Of a stretch of DNA of 64,000 nt, positions 40,615-52,111 are shown in pieces. The position numbers were made by a program, and so were the translations under genes. The stretch lies in contig CACFYR010000001.1 of NCBI GenBank assembly GCA_902570505.1, positions 62,001 to 126,000 of the forward strand. Direction: 5' to 3'. The notes under the pieces are model-generated. The model saw only the letters and a list, made by a program, of their open reading frames with translations, was not told the DNA's origin and ran no database searches. This stretch comes from an uncultured Pelagibacteraceae bacterium. GTDB lineage: Bacteria > Pseudomonadota > Alphaproteobacteria > Pelagibacterales > Pelagibacteraceae. How positions within the stretch are numbered: the first letter of the stretch is position 1; each line of letters opens with the position of its first letter.

Positions 40615-41609
40615 TGAAAAAAGATCATCCAGAAATAAGATTTGGAAAAACAGGAGTATTAATAATAAATCTAGGGACTCCAAACTCTACAAGTTGGTTA
40701 GATATAAGAAAATATTTAAAAGAATTTCTATCTGATAGAAGAGTAATAGAGGTAAATCCATTTTTGTGGCAAATAATTTTGAACTTATTTATTCTGACTT
40801 TCAGACCATCAAAAACCGCAAAAGCCTATAAAAAAATTTGGATGAAAGACAAAAACATGTCACCACTAAGATATTATACTGAGATGCAATCTATCAAATT
40901 AGATAAAAAAATTGGAAATGAAAAACTATTAGTAGATTATGCAATGAGGTATGGTCAACCTAGTATTAGAAGTAAGATAGCAGATTTAAAAGACAAAGGA
41001 TGTGAGAACCTTGTAATTTTACCTCTTTATCCGCAATATGCAGCAGCAACCACTGCAACTGTTTGTGATGAGGTATATAGATCACTATCTAATATGAGAT
41101 GGCAACCTAGTTTACAAATAATACCTCACTACGAGTCTGATCCGCTTTATATAAAAGCTATTAGTAATTCTATCGAATATAAATTAAAACAAATTAACTG
41201 GAAACCTGATTTAATAATAGCGTCATATCATGGTATACCTAAAAAATATTTTGAAAAAGGAGATCCATATCATTGCTATTGTCACAAGACTACCAGGTTA
41301 ATTAATGAAAACACGAGTTCAAACATACCTATAATGACAACTTTTCAATCTAGATTTGGTCCCCAAGAGTGGCTTCAACCTTATACTGACAAAACTTTAG
41401 AGAAACTACCTAAAGAAGGTAAAAAAAACATTTTAGTAATATGCCCAGGATTCGCATCAGATTGTGTTGAAACCTTAGAAGAGATATCAATGGAGGGGAA
41501 AACTACATTTATTGAAGAAGGAGGAGAAAATTTTGATTTCATTCCCTGTCTAAATGATAGCGAAGAACATATTGATTTATTCTCACATTTAGTGAAAAGA
41601 TACGTTTAA
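40614..41609 (+). CDS. hemH: Ferrochelatase
   Basis: GVLIINLGTPNSTSWLDIRKYLKEFLSDRRVIEV, ASYHGIPKKYFEKGDPYHCYCHKT, CPGFASDCVETLEEI. Confidence 0.97.
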   Translation: MKKDHPEIRFGKTGVLIINLGTPNSTSWLDIRKYLKEFLSDRRVIEVNPFLWQIILNLFILTFRPSKTAKAYKKIWMKDKNMSPLRYYTEMQSIKLDKKIGNEKLLVDYAMRYGQPSIRSKIADLKDKGCENLVILPLYPQYAAATTATVCDEVYRSLSNMRWQPSLQIIPHYESDPLYIKAISNSIEYKLKQINWKPDLIIASYHGIPKKYFEKGDPYHCYCHKTTRLINENTSSNIPIMTTFQSRFGPQEWLQPYTDKTLEKLPKEGKKNILVICPGFASDCVETLEEISMEGKTTFIEEGGENFDFIPCLNDSEEHIDLFSHLVKRYV

Positions 41610-41612
41610 TTT

Positions 41613-42044
41613 ATGGATTCATATTTAATTTATAAGTCATTGCATTTAATTTCAGTTATTTCTTGGATGGCTGGACTACTATATTTGCCAAGAATATTTG
41701 TTTATCATTCAGAAAATAACGAAACGCAATCTGTGTCTGAAATTTTTAAAACAATGGAGAGGAAACTTTATTTTTTCATTATGTATCCAGCAATGATACT
41801 ATCATGGATATTTGCTTTAATAATGTTACATAAAAATTCATCCTTATTATCAGCTGGATGGATGCATATGAAAATTTTTTTAGTAGTCTTTCTTACGATT
41901 TATCATTTTTATTTGGGGTCGTGTTTGAAACAATTTAAAAATGATAACAATTCTAAAAGTTCCAAATTTTTCAGGATAACTAATGAAATACCTACTATAT
42001 TACTAATTTTAATAGTTTTTTTAGCTATTTTAAAGCCGTTCTAG
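41613..42044 (+). CDS. hemJ: Protoporphyrinogen oxidase HemJ
   Basis: Four-TM protein with LHLISVISWMAGLLYLPRIFVYHSE, downstream of hemH. Confidence 0.9.
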   Translation: MDSYLIYKSLHLISVISWMAGLLYLPRIFVYHSENNETQSVSEIFKTMERKLYFFIMYPAMILSWIFALIMLHKNSSLLSAGWMHMKIFLVVFLTIYHFYLGSCLKQFKNDNNSKSSKFFRITNEIPTILLILIVFLAILKPF

Positions 42045-42102
42045 ACTTGAAATTATATTAACAGTATATATATTATAACAATCTAACAAATAATCCCACA
42101 TT

Positions 42103-43374
42103 ATGAACATACAAGAATTAAAAAGCAAAACATCTGAAAACCTTATATCGGAAGCTGAAAATCTGGGTATAGAAAACGCAAGTACTTTAAGAAGACAAGA
42201 AATATATTTTGCAATTTTAAAAAAGCTTGCTGAAAAAGGGGAGGAAATCACAGGAGGCGGAGTATTACAATTACTTCAAGATGGTTTTGGTTTTTTAAGG
42301 GCAATGGAGTCTAATTATCTCCCGGGAGCAGATGATATTTATGTTAGTCCAAGTCAAATCAGAAGATTTGGTTTAAGGACCGGGGATAGTGTTGAGGGAC
42401 CAATTAGAGCACCAAAAGAAGGTGAAAGGTATTTTGCATTATTACAAGTAAGTAAAATAAATTTTAGCGAACCGCAAAATACAAAGCACAAAATCGCTTT
42501 TGATAATTTAACCCCTTTGTATCCAAACAAACAATTGGTTATGGAAGTAGAAACAACTAAAATTGAGAAAAAACCTGATCTTACTCCAAGATTAATAGAC
42601 CTCGTAAGTCCAATTGGAAAAGGACAAAGATCATTGATTATATCTCCACCTAAAGCAGGAAAAACAATGATACTGCAAAGCATTGCAAATTCAATCACTG
42701 CTAATCACCCAGAGTGCTACTTAATGGTTCTACTAATTGATGAAAGACCTGAAGAAGTTACGGATATGCAAAGGACTGTTAAAGGAGAGGTTATAAGTTC
42801 AACTTTTGATGAACCTGCTCAGAGACACGTAGCTGTAGCAGAAATGGTTATTGAAAAAGCTAAAAGATTGACTGAACATAAGAAAGATGTTGTGATCTTG
42901 CTTGACTCAATTACAAGATTAGGCAGAGCTTATAATGCTGTTGTTCCAAGCTCAGGAAAAGTTTTAACTGGAGGTGTAGACGCTAATGCACTTCAAAGAC
43001 CTAAAAGATTTTTTGGTGCAGCAAGAAATATAGAGGAAGGTGGATCCTTAACCATAATAGCAACTGCACTGATAGACACTGGAAGTAGAATGGATGAGGT
43101 AATATTTGAGGAGTTTAAGGGAACTGGTAACAGTGAAACTATTTTAGATAGAAAGATATCAGAAAAAAGAATATTCCCAGCAATGGATATAACTAAATCT
43201 GGAACAAGGAGAGAGGAGTTAATTTTCGATAAAAATGACCTTCAAAAAATGAATGTATTAAGAAGAATAATTGCTCCAATGGGCCCAATGGATGCTATAG
43301 ACTTTGTTAATTCGAAGTTAAAGAATACTAAAAATAATGCAGAATTTTTCAATTCAATGAACAAGCCGTCATAG
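42103..43374 (+). CDS. rho: Transcription termination factor Rho
   Basis: [66 protein letters not shown]. Confidence 0.98.
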   Translation: MNIQELKSKTSENLISEAENLGIENASTLRRQEIYFAILKKLAEKGEEITGGGVLQLLQDGFGFLRAMESNYLPGADDIYVSPSQIRRFGLRTGDSVEGPIRAPKEGERYFALLQVSKINFSEPQNTKHKIAFDNLTPLYPNKQLVMEVETTKIEKKPDLTPRLIDLVSPIGKGQRSLIISPPKAGKTMILQSIANSITANHPECYLMVLLIDERPEEVTDMQRTVKGEVISSTFDEPAQRHVAVAEMVIEKAKRLTEHKKDVVILLDSITRLGRAYNAVVPSSGKVLTGGVDANALQRPKRFFGAARNIEEGGSLTIIATALIDTGSRMDEVIFEEFKGTGNSETILDRKISEKRIFPAMDITKSGTRREELIFDKNDLQKMNVLRRIIAPMGPMDAIDFVNSKLKNTKNNAEFFNSMNKPS

Positions 43375-43399
43375 AAACTACATCCATCTAAAACTTAAA

Positions 43400-44950
43400 A
43401 TGGATTTACATAAAGAAATAGAAAAAGTTCATTACAATATTAAGGCCGGACACTTTCAAAATGCGCTTAAAAAATGTAATGCACTTATTAAAAATTTTCC
43501 TGAAAATACTTATTTATATAATTTAGGTGGATTGATATTACAGCAATTAAAGAGATTAAAGCCATCCATTGAGTATTTTCAAAAAGCCATAAGTTTGGAC
43601 TCAAAAAATATTTATGCAAAAAATAATCTTGCAAACTCCTTTAAATATGTTTCCAAATTTGACTTATCTGAAAAACTTTATTTAGAAGCGCTAGATGCTG
43701 ATCCAAATTATATTAAATGTCTTAACAACTACGGAAATTTAAAACAACAACTTTATGATTATAAATCTGCTGTTGAGTTATATAATAAAGCCATATCTTT
43801 AGAACCTAATAATATTGATTTACTTTTAAGTTTAGCTAGTTGTTATCAATATATGGGTAATGTTGAGGATATGAAAAAAACTATTTTCAAAGTATTAAAT
43901 CTAAATCCAGAAAATATGTCAGCACATAAAACTTTAAGTGGAATAATAAATTATGGTGAGGATAAAGAGCATCTTAATACAATGGAAAAACTCTCTGAAA
44001 AAAAAGATTTAAAAGATCCCCAAAAAATTGATCTTTATTTTGCGCTTGGAAAAGCCTATGAAGATTTAAAAGACTATGAGAAATCATTTAAATATCTAAA
44101 CGAAGCAAACAAAGTCCAAAAAAAAAAAATTGATTATCATTTTAAAAATGACAAGGATCAGTTTAATCAAATTCAAAGTGTATTTAACAAATTAGAATTT
44201 CCAATTATAAATTATCGAGAAGGTAACAAAAAAATAATATTTATAGTAGGGATGCCTAGATCTGGTACAACTTTAGTTGAGCAAATTATTGCTTCTCATA
44301 ACGAAGTAAGAGGTGCTGGAGAATTGGATTATTTATTAAGGTCAATAAAAGAAAATATATTTGAAAATAACACTTTAAGCAAAAGGAGAATTGAAGAGGA
44401 GATATTTCTAGAAAGCTCAAAGATCGCTGATGATTATAATAAACTTCTAGGATTTCATAAATTTGAGGAAAGAATTATTACAGATAAAGCTCCTCATAAT
44501 TTCAAATGGTTAGGTGTAATCAAACTTTTTTTCAAAGAGGCAAAAATTATTCATTGCACAAGAAACCCAAAGGATATTTGTCTATCAATTTTTAAGAATT
44601 TTTTTTCTTCACCAGAAATGGAATGGAGTTCTTCTCAAACGGATATAGCTAACTTTTATAATCTTTATAAACAAACAATGGAATTCTGGAATAAAATTAT
44701 GGGCAATTCTATTTATAATATTAAATATGAAAGTTTAATAAAAGATCAAGAAAAAGAAGTGCGTAGTCTATTAAAATTTTGTGATTTAGATTTTGATCCA
44801 CGATGCCTAAATCATCACAAATCAAAAAAAACTCCAATAAGAACTGTGAGTGTCAATCAAGCAAGAAAACCTATTTATTCAAGTTCAATAAATAAAAATC
44901 AATTTTATGAAAAAAATCTTAATGAAATGTTTAGTCTATTAGATAATTAA
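43400..44950 (+). CDS. TPR-repeat sulfotransferase (paralog 1)
   Basis: N-terminal TPRs plus IIFIVGMPRSGTTLVEQIIASHNEVRGAGEL and IIHCTRNPKDICLSIFKNFF. Confidence 0.92.
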   Translation: MDLHKEIEKVHYNIKAGHFQNALKKCNALIKNFPENTYLYNLGGLILQQLKRLKPSIEYFQKAISLDSKNIYAKNNLANSFKYVSKFDLSEKLYLEALDADPNYIKCLNNYGNLKQQLYDYKSAVELYNKAISLEPNNIDLLLSLASCYQYMGNVEDMKKTIFKVLNLNPENMSAHKTLSGIINYGEDKEHLNTMEKLSEKKDLKDPQKIDLYFALGKAYEDLKDYEKSFKYLNEANKVQKKKIDYHFKNDKDQFNQIQSVFNKLEFPIINYREGNKKIIFIVGMPRSGTTLVEQIIASHNEVRGAGELDYLLRSIKENIFENNTLSKRRIEEEIFLESSKIADDYNKLLGFHKFEERIITDKAPHNFKWLGVIKLFFKEAKIIHCTRNPKDICLSIFKNFFSSPEMEWSSSQTDIANFYNLYKQTMEFWNKIMGNSIYNIKYESLIKDQEKEVRSLLKFCDLDFDPRCLNHHKSKKTPIRTVSVNQARKPIYSSSINKNQFYEKNLNEMFSLLDN

Positions 44951-44964
44951 AAATATAAATATCT

Positions 44965-46509
44965 ATGGAATATAAAAAAGATCTAGAGATTGTAAATTTA
45001 GAGTTTAAAAAGAAAAATTTTATAAAAGCTAAAAAAATTTGTAAAGAAATACTATTAAAATACCCAGATAAATCTTATCCATACAACCTCTATGGTTTGA
45101 TACTTCAAAAACTTAGAGATTATAAAGAGTCACTATTTTATTTTAAAAAAGCTTTAGAAATAGATTCTCATCTAATATATACCAAACATAATTTAGCAAA
45201 CTCTTACAAAAATCTTTTCAAATATCATTTGGCGGAGAAACTTTATTTAGAGGTGCTAGCTGAAAAAAATGATTACCAAAAATGTTGGTATAACTATGCA
45301 TTACTTAAACAGATTTTAAATGATTATAGTAATAGTATAAAATTTTTTCAAAAATCCTTAGAATTTGAACCTAATCATGTTGGATCTCTTTTTGGTTTAG
45401 CAACCTGTTATCAACACCTGGGTGAAAAAAATAAATCTTTGGAAGTGACTAATAAAATTTTAAAAATTGACCCTAAATTGACCGGTGTTTATAGATTAAT
45501 CAGCTCAATGACTAGTTATAAAACTGATAGTAGTCTTATTTATAGAATTGAAGAACTTCTTGAAAATGGGACACTAGAGAACTGGCAAAAAGCTGACTTA
45601 TATTTTTCTTTAAGCAAAGGTTTTGATGATTTAGGTGATTACAAAAAGTCCTTTGAATATTCTCAAAAAGGTAACATGATTAAAAGATCAGATTTGGAAT
45701 ACAATATTTCAAAAGATAAAAAACTCTTTTCAAGTATTAAAAAATGTTTCGAAAATTTTGAGTTTAATAAAATTTCAAAGTCTAAACATGAAATAAAAAT
45801 TATCTTTATCGTTGGTTTACCAAGATCTGGGACTTCATTAGCAGAGCAAATTTTATCATCCCACAAAAACATTCATGGCTTGGGGGAATTGATTTACATT
45901 CGTAAATTAATTTTTGAAAACATTGTTACAAAAAACGAAATTAACAAAGAATTATTTTTAAATTCAGTAAAAGAAAGCAAAATTACTGAGGAGTATTTTA
46001 ATATTATCTCTAATTATAAATTAAAAAAAAAAGTAATAATAGATAAAGCCCCACTTAATTTTATATGGTTAGGTTTTATCAGAGTTTTTTTTCCAAATTC
46101 TAAAATAATACATTGCACAAGAAATATTTATGACACATCATTGTCTATTTATAAAAATATGTTTGAAGCAAAGCATTTAGGTTGGTCTTTTACCGAAGAG
46201 GAAATAGCATCTTTTATTAAAATTTATAGTGATTTGATGAATTTTTGGAAAAGTAAAATAGGAAACAATATTTATGAGTTGAATTATGAGAATATTATTA
46301 AAGACAAAAAAAACGAGATCAAAAAATTAATTAATTTTTGCGATGAAGAAATGGATGATGCTTGTTTAAATCATAAAAATAATAAAACTCCAATTAAAAC
46401 TTTAAGTTCATTTCAAGCCAGAAAAGACTTGTATGTGTCTTCAATTAACAAAAGCAAATATTATAAAGATAGTTTGCAAAAACTATTTAAAATTTTAGGT
46501 CAAAATTAA
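44965..46509 (+). CDS. TPR-repeat sulfotransferase (paralog 2)
   Basis: Same architecture; IIFIVGLPRSGTSLAEQILSSHKNIHGLGEL, IIHCTRNIYDTSLSIYKNMF. Confidence 0.92.
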   Translation: MEYKKDLEIVNLEFKKKNFIKAKKICKEILLKYPDKSYPYNLYGLILQKLRDYKESLFYFKKALEIDSHLIYTKHNLANSYKNLFKYHLAEKLYLEVLAEKNDYQKCWYNYALLKQILNDYSNSIKFFQKSLEFEPNHVGSLFGLATCYQHLGEKNKSLEVTNKILKIDPKLTGVYRLISSMTSYKTDSSLIYRIEELLENGTLENWQKADLYFSLSKGFDDLGDYKKSFEYSQKGNMIKRSDLEYNISKDKKLFSSIKKCFENFEFNKISKSKHEIKIIFIVGLPRSGTSLAEQILSSHKNIHGLGELIYIRKLIFENIVTKNEINKELFLNSVKESKITEEYFNIISNYKLKKKVIIDKAPLNFIWLGFIRVFFPNSKIIHCTRNIYDTSLSIYKNMFEAKHLGWSFTEEEIASFIKIYSDLMNFWKSKIGNNIYELNYENIIKDKKNEIKKLINFCDEEMDDACLNHKNNKTPIKTLSSFQARKDLYVSSINKSKYYKDSLQKLFKILGQN

Positions 46510-46547
46510 ATAAACTGATTTAATAAGTAGACTAAATATATATAATC

Positions 46548-47888
46548 TTGAGCATGACAATTTATGCACTTTCATCGGGACCAGGCTTATCAGGATTAGC
46601 AGTTATTAGAATTTCTGGCGATCAATGCATGAAAATATTAAAGGAGATTGCTAAAATTTCTAATCCTATACCAAGAACAGCAACATTAACTAACTTTTAT
46701 AAGCAAGAAAGTAATGAAGTCATTGATGAAGGTATAATTATTTGGTTTCCCTCACCAAAAAGCTATACAGGTGAAGATGTTTTAGAATTTCATGTTCATG
46801 GGAGCAGGGCTGTCATAAATTCTATTTTAGAAACTTTATCAAAAATAAATGGTTGCAGAATTGCTGAACCCGGTGAATTTACAAAAATTGCTTTTGAAAA
46901 TGGCAAAATAGATTTATTGAAAGCAGAAAGTATCGGAGATCTAATCGCAGCAGAAACTGAGATTCAAAGAAGGCAAGCAATTGATGTTATGTCAGGTAAT
47001 CACGGAAAAAAATATGCTAATTGGAGAGAAAAATTAATTAAAATTTTATCAAATATTGAAGCCAAAATAGACTTTCCTGAAGAAGATCTTCCAAAAAACA
47101 TATTAGAAGATATTAAGAAAAATTCCTCAAATGTAAAAAATGAGATGATTAAAACTCTAGATGATCAAAGAGTTGGAGAAAGAATTAGAGAGGGATTTAA
47201 AATTGCTATATTAGGTCCAGCTAACGCTGGTAAATCATCTTTACTAAATTATTTATCCAGAAGAGAAGTTGCAATTGTGTCTGAAGTAGCAGGAACAACT
47301 AGAGATGTTATCGAGACTCACCTGAATATCGATGGATATCCAGTTATTATGTCAGATACAGCCGGTATAAGAGATGCTAAAGATGAAATAGAGAAAAAGG
47401 GAATTAAATTAGCTTTAAAAAAGGCAGAAGATGCAGATTTAAATATAGTTGTTATTGAACCTAAAAATGGCTATTTTACTGGCGTTTTGAGAGGTTTGGT
47501 AAATTCAGATAAGACAATTCTCGTAGTAAATAAGTCGGATCTTGGAACAGATAAAATTGAAAATGAACTTGAAAGATTTAATCCAATTTATATTTCAATT
47601 AAAAATGAAACAAATTTAAATAATTTAATTTTTAATATTAGAGATAAGTTAAAAAATAAATTTCTTTCCACAGAGGATACAATAATTACAAGAGAGAGAC
47701 ACAGGCAACACTTAATAAAGTGTGTTGAGTATTTGGAAAATTTTGAAAATAAAAATGATACGGGAGATTTTGATAAAGCAGCTGAAGATCTCAGACTAGC
47801 TACTAGGCAGCTTGGTATGATTGTTGGCAAAGTCGATGTTGAGGAGATTTTAGGCTCAATTTTTAGCGACTTTTGTATAGGCAAATAA
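46548..47888 (+). CDS. mnmE: tRNA modification GTPase MnmE
   Basis: TIYALSSGPGLSGLAVIRISG, ILGPANAGKSSLLNYLSRREVAIVSEVAGTTRDVIE, C-terminal CIGK. Confidence 0.97.
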   Translation: MSMTIYALSSGPGLSGLAVIRISGDQCMKILKEIAKISNPIPRTATLTNFYKQESNEVIDEGIIIWFPSPKSYTGEDVLEFHVHGSRAVINSILETLSKINGCRIAEPGEFTKIAFENGKIDLLKAESIGDLIAAETEIQRRQAIDVMSGNHGKKYANWREKLIKILSNIEAKIDFPEEDLPKNILEDIKKNSSNVKNEMIKTLDDQRVGERIREGFKIAILGPANAGKSSLLNYLSRREVAIVSEVAGTTRDVIETHLNIDGYPVIMSDTAGIRDAKDEIEKKGIKLALKKAEDADLNIVVIEPKNGYFTGVLRGLVNSDKTILVVNKSDLGTDKIENELERFNPIYISIKNETNLNNLIFNIRDKLKNKFLSTEDTIITRERHRQHLIKCVEYLENFENKNDTGDFDKAAEDLRLATRQLGMIVGKVDVEEILGSIFSDFCIGK

Positions 47889-47960
47889 CCATAATCAGAT
47901 ATATTTCAAAAAAATTAAGTGTTTTCTTGTAAATTTTAATATCAATAATAAATTACAATT

Positions 47961-49832
47961 ATGAAAAACGAATTGTGCTTTGAAGTAGTTGTTATAGGAG
48001 GAGGTCATGCTGGTTGTGAGGCAGCGGCAGCATCTGCACGTCTAGGAATTAATACTGCATTGTTTACTCACAAATTTGAAACTATTGGAGAAATGTCCTG
48101 TAATCCTGCCATAGGTGGATTGGGTAAAGGGCACTTAGTTCGTGAAATAGATGCTCTAGATGGTCTAATGGCCGATGTTGCAGATAAGTCAGGTATACAA
48201 TTTAGATTATTAAATAGAAGTAGAGGACCAGCAGTTCGTGGACCCCGTACCCAAAGTGATAGATCTCTTTATAAAAAATATATGCAAGAAAAACTTCTAA
48301 ACTATTGTAATTTAAGCATTTTTTCTGATCCTGTAATTAAGTTTATTTTTGAAAATAATGCTATAAATGGTTTTATTACTCAATCTGGAAAAGAAATTAA
48401 ATCATCTAAGATAGTTCTGACAACAGGAACTTTTTTGAATGGTTTGATACATATTGGTGACAAACAGACACCAGCAGGTAGATATAATGAAAAACCATCA
48501 ACAGGTTTAAGTGAGCAACTAGAAAAATTTAAATTTAAAATGGGTAGATTAAAAACTGGCACACCTCCAAGATTAGATGGTCGTACAATTAATTTTAGTA
48601 TTTTAGAAGAACAAACTGCTGATAAAAATCCATACTTTTTTTCTTTTTTGACCAAGAGAAATTTAAACAAACAAATATCTTGTAGGATGACGTACACTAA
48701 TGAAAAAGTTCATAAAATTATTTCAAAAAATTTACATAGAAGTGCAATGTATTCTGGTAACATTCAAGGTGTTGGACCTAGGTATTGTCCATCAATAGAG
48801 GATAAGATAAAAAAATTTGCTGATAAGCAAAGACATCAAATTTTTTTAGAGCCTGAGGGATTAAATGATCATACAATATATCCTAACGGCATCTCCACCT
48901 CTTTACCAGCTGAAGTACAGCATGAAATATGCAATAATATCAATGGTTTAGAGAATGTTAAAATTATTAGGCCAGGTTATGCAATAGAGTATGATTATGT
49001 TGATCCAAGAGAACTATTTTTAACTTTAGAAGCTAAAAAGATTAAAAATTTATACTTAGCTGGACAAATAAACGGAACTACAGGTTACGAGGAAGCAGCT
49101 GCTCAAGGGCTTATAGCTGGAGTAAATGCTGCTTTATCAATAATGAAAAAAGAACCTTTTATACTAGATAGATCAGAAGCATATATTGGAGTAATGATTG
49201 ATGATCTTGTCACAAAAGGAGTAGCTGAACCATATAGAATGTTCACCTCGAGAGCTGAATATAGATTGTCACTCAGATCAGATAATGCTGATATACGATT
49301 AACTCAAAAGGGAATTGATTACGGTTTAGTCTCAGAATTTAGAGGTAAATTATTCAAGGAAAAGTTTGATAATTTGTCGAAAATTCAAGTTAAAATGGAT
49401 AAATTGCAGATTTCCCCAACAAAAGTATTAAAATACGGAATTATTATTGCAAAAGACGGGGTTAATAGGTCTGCAACCCAAATTCTAGGTCAAAATTCTG
49501 TTAATATGGAAAAAATACGTGAAATATGGCCTGAAATAGAGTTTTTTTCGCGTGAAATTGACGAGCAAATTGAGATTAACTCACATTACAAAGGATATTT
49601 AAAGAGACAAAAGGCAGATATATTAGCCTTTAAACGAGATGAAAATCTTCTTATCCCTGATAATTTAGATTATGATATGTTTTCTGGTTTATCAAATGAG
49701 GTAAAATCAAAATTCAAGAAAATTAAGCCTAAAACAATGGGACAAGCACTAAGAATTGACGGAATTACACCTGCAGCGGTATATATTTTGTTGTCTCATC
49801 TCAAAAGAAAGTCTATTAAGCATATAGCTTGA
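47961..49832 (+). CDS. mnmG: tRNA uridine carboxymethylaminomethyl modification enzyme MnmG (GidA)
   Basis: [61 protein letters not shown]. Confidence 0.98.
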   Translation: MKNELCFEVVVIGGGHAGCEAAAASARLGINTALFTHKFETIGEMSCNPAIGGLGKGHLVREIDALDGLMADVADKSGIQFRLLNRSRGPAVRGPRTQSDRSLYKKYMQEKLLNYCNLSIFSDPVIKFIFENNAINGFITQSGKEIKSSKIVLTTGTFLNGLIHIGDKQTPAGRYNEKPSTGLSEQLEKFKFKMGRLKTGTPPRLDGRTINFSILEEQTADKNPYFFSFLTKRNLNKQISCRMTYTNEKVHKIISKNLHRSAMYSGNIQGVGPRYCPSIEDKIKKFADKQRHQIFLEPEGLNDHTIYPNGISTSLPAEVQHEICNNINGLENVKIIRPGYAIEYDYVDPRELFLTLEAKKIKNLYLAGQINGTTGYEEAAAQGLIAGVNAALSIMKKEPFILDRSEAYIGVMIDDLVTKGVAEPYRMFTSRAEYRLSLRSDNADIRLTQKGIDYGLVSEFRGKLFKEKFDNLSKIQVKMDKLQISPTKVLKYGIIIAKDGVNRSATQILGQNSVNMEKIREIWPEIEFFSREIDEQIEINSHYKGYLKRQKADILAFKRDENLLIPDNLDYDMFSGLSNEVKSKFKKIKPKTMGQALRIDGITPAAVYILLSHLKRKSIKHIA

Positions 49833-50470
49833 TTGATTCGAACATTTTAAAAACTCAGAAAGATTTTTATTTAAATGTTTCACGTGAAACATTAATAGAG
49901 CTTGATAACTTCGAAAAAGAAATAATATCTAAAAATCGGGATATTAATTTAATATCAAAAAACACAGAAAAACTAATAAAAATAAGGCATATTATAGATA
50001 GTGCACAAACCATTGATTTTATTGATAAAAAAGATATAAAAACTTGCACTGATCTGGGTTCTGGTGCAGGCTTACCCGGTATTGTTTTGGCTATTATGAT
50101 GAAACCTAAAAAACCATATTTCAAAATGATTTTTTACGAAAAAAGTTACCACAAAAGCAATTTTTTAAAAAAAATGTCAAAAAAATTTAAATTAAATACT
50201 GAAATTAACCAAAGAAATATTTTTGAGGAAAAAAATTTAAATACAGATGTGATTGTCTGCAGAGCATTTAAGCCTTTGCCAGTTATATTTGAAATCGCAA
50301 AAAAAAATTTCAGAAATTATAAATATATAATTTTATATTTAGGAAGAAGTGGAAAAAAAATTTTAAAACAAGCACATAAGCTATGGCAATTCGACTATGA
50401 GGAAAAAAAAAGTTTAACCAACGATGAATCTATAATTGTAAAAATTTATAATTTAAAAAAAAATGAGTAA
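49829..50470 (+). CDS. rsmG: 16S rRNA G527 N7-methyltransferase RsmG (GidB), TTG start
   Basis: [40 protein letters not shown]; between mnmG and parA. Confidence 0.93.
   Translation: MIDSNILKTQKDFYLNVSRETLIELDNFEKEIISKNRDINLISKNTEKLIKIRHIIDSAQTIDFIDKKDIKTCTDLGSGAGLPGIVLAIMMKPKKPYFKMIFYEKSYHKSNFLKKMSKKFKLNTEINQRNIFEEKNLNTDVIVCRAFKPLPVIFEIAKKNFRNYKYIILYLGRSGKKILKQAHKLWQFDYEEKKSLTNDESIIVKIYNLKKNE
49876..49891. promoter_or_regulatory. parS centromere-like site TGTTTCACGTGAAACA
   Basis: Perfect 16-bp palindrome identical to the consensus bacterial parS, in the rsmG coding sequence adjacent to parAB. Confidence 0.95.
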
Positions 50471-51263
50471 TAAAATTATTTCAATAATAAATCAAAAAGG
50501 TGGAGTAGGAAAAACCACAACAGTAATAAACCTTGCTGCAGGTTTAGCCTTGAAAGGAAAAAAAATTTTAGTAATAGATCTTGATCCACAAGGGAATGCA
50601 ACGACTGGGTTTGGTTTATCAAATACCGAAAGTTCTGAAAAAACTATTTATAGTGTTTTAAATGGAAATAAAAAAATTACAGAAGTTATACAGCCTACAA
50701 AATTTGAAAATCTAAGTTTAATATCCTCAAATGTAGATTTGTCAGGTCTGGAGGTTGAAACAGCCGGAGATAGCAGAAGAGCCTTTAAATTAAAAGACGA
50801 ATTAATGTCTCTAATACACGATTCTAGAGCATCTTATGAGTATGTCTTAATTGACTGTCCACCATCCTTAAGTCTACTAACAATCATGGCGCTTGTAGCT
50901 TCGAATGAGATTTTAGTTCCCTTGCAAACAGAATTCTTTGCATTGGAGGGTCTAACACAGCTTATAAAAACTATAGAAAGAATAAAATCTAACCTAAACC
51001 CCTCTCTTAACATTAGGGGCATACTTTTAACTATGTTTGACAAGCGAAATAACTTGTCTTCACAGGTTGAGAGTGAAGCTAGAAATTACTTTAAAGATAA
51101 AGTCTACTTATCTGTAGTGCCAAGAAATGTAAGATTATCCGAGGCTCCCTCCCATGGAATTCCCGTGCTTGTATACGATAAGTCCTGTCCCGGAAGTAAA
51201 GCCTATTTTAATTTAACAGATGAATTTTTAGACCAGGATAAACTAGAGGTTACGGCCGCATGA
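50463..51263 (+). CDS. parA: Chromosome partitioning ATPase ParA
   Basis: IISIINQKGGVGKTTTVINLAAGLALKGKKILVIDLDPQGNATTG. Confidence 0.97.
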   Translation: MSNKIISIINQKGGVGKTTTVINLAAGLALKGKKILVIDLDPQGNATTGFGLSNTESSEKTIYSVLNGNKKITEVIQPTKFENLSLISSNVDLSGLEVETAGDSRRAFKLKDELMSLIHDSRASYEYVLIDCPPSLSLLTIMALVASNEILVPLQTEFFALEGLTQLIKTIERIKSNLNPSLNIRGILLTMFDKRNNLSSQVESEARNYFKDKVYLSVVPRNVRLSEAPSHGIPVLVYDKSCPGSKAYFNLTDEFLDQDKLEVTAA

Positions 51264-52111
51264 TAAATCCATTTAATAAAAAGAAAGGACTTGGAAGAGG
51301 TTTATCCTCATTAATTGGTGATAATGATGTTACCACAAATAATAATCTTGTATCTATAAGCTCTATAATTCCAAATAAGTTTCAACCAAGAAAAAAATTC
51401 GACCATGATAGTCTTGAGGATTTAACAAAATCTATTAAAGAAAGAGGTGTAATTCAACCACTCATCGTAAGAAATTCAAAAAGAGATGAGTATAAATTTG
51501 AATTAATCGCTGGAGAAAGAAGATTACAAGCTGCACAAAAAGCCGGATTACACGAAGTACCGATTGTTGTAATAGAGGCTAATGATCTAAAATCATTAGA
51601 GCTTGCAATAATTGAGAATGTTCAAAGAAATGATCTAAATCCAATTGAGGAAGCTAATGGATATAAAAGGTTAATAGAAGAATTTTCATATGATCAAGAA
51701 CAAGTGTCAAAATTTATTGGAAAAAGTAGATCACATATATCTAACTCTTTGAGATTGCTAAATTTACCTAAGAATGTATTAAATTTAATTGAGGAAGGTA
51801 GAATTTCGCAGGGCCATGCAAAGGTGTTAGTTGGCTTAGAAAATTCTTATTTTATAGCAAGAAAAATTGTCGATAAAAATCTTTCTGTCAGACAGGCTGA
51901 AAGTTTAATTAAAGCTATTAAGAATCCTAAAAAAAATAAAAATAATATTAAAGATCCAAATATTATGAATTTAGAGAAATCCTTGGAAGATAAAACAGGT
52001 ATAAATGTGAACATTAAAAACTCTAAAAATAACTCTGGACAATTAACTTTTAATTACAAAGACCTAGATCAATTAAATAGATTAATAATGGTTATAAAGG
52101 CAAATTATTAG
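51260..52111 (+). CDS. parB: Chromosome partitioning protein ParB
   Basis: KGLGRGLSSLIGD, PNKFQPRKKFD, LIAGERRLQAAQKAGL, IIENVQRNDLNPIEEANGYKRL, GKSRSHISNSLRLLNLP. Confidence 0.97.
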   Translation: MINPFNKKKGLGRGLSSLIGDNDVTTNNNLVSISSIIPNKFQPRKKFDHDSLEDLTKSIKERGVIQPLIVRNSKRDEYKFELIAGERRLQAAQKAGLHEVPIVVIEANDLKSLELAIIENVQRNDLNPIEEANGYKRLIEEFSYDQEQVSKFIGKSRSHISNSLRLLNLPKNVLNLIEEGRISQGHAKVLVGLENSYFIARKIVDKNLSVRQAESLIKAIKNPKKNKNNIKDPNIMNLEKSLEDKTGINVNIKNSKNNSGQLTFNYKDLDQLNRLIMVIKANY

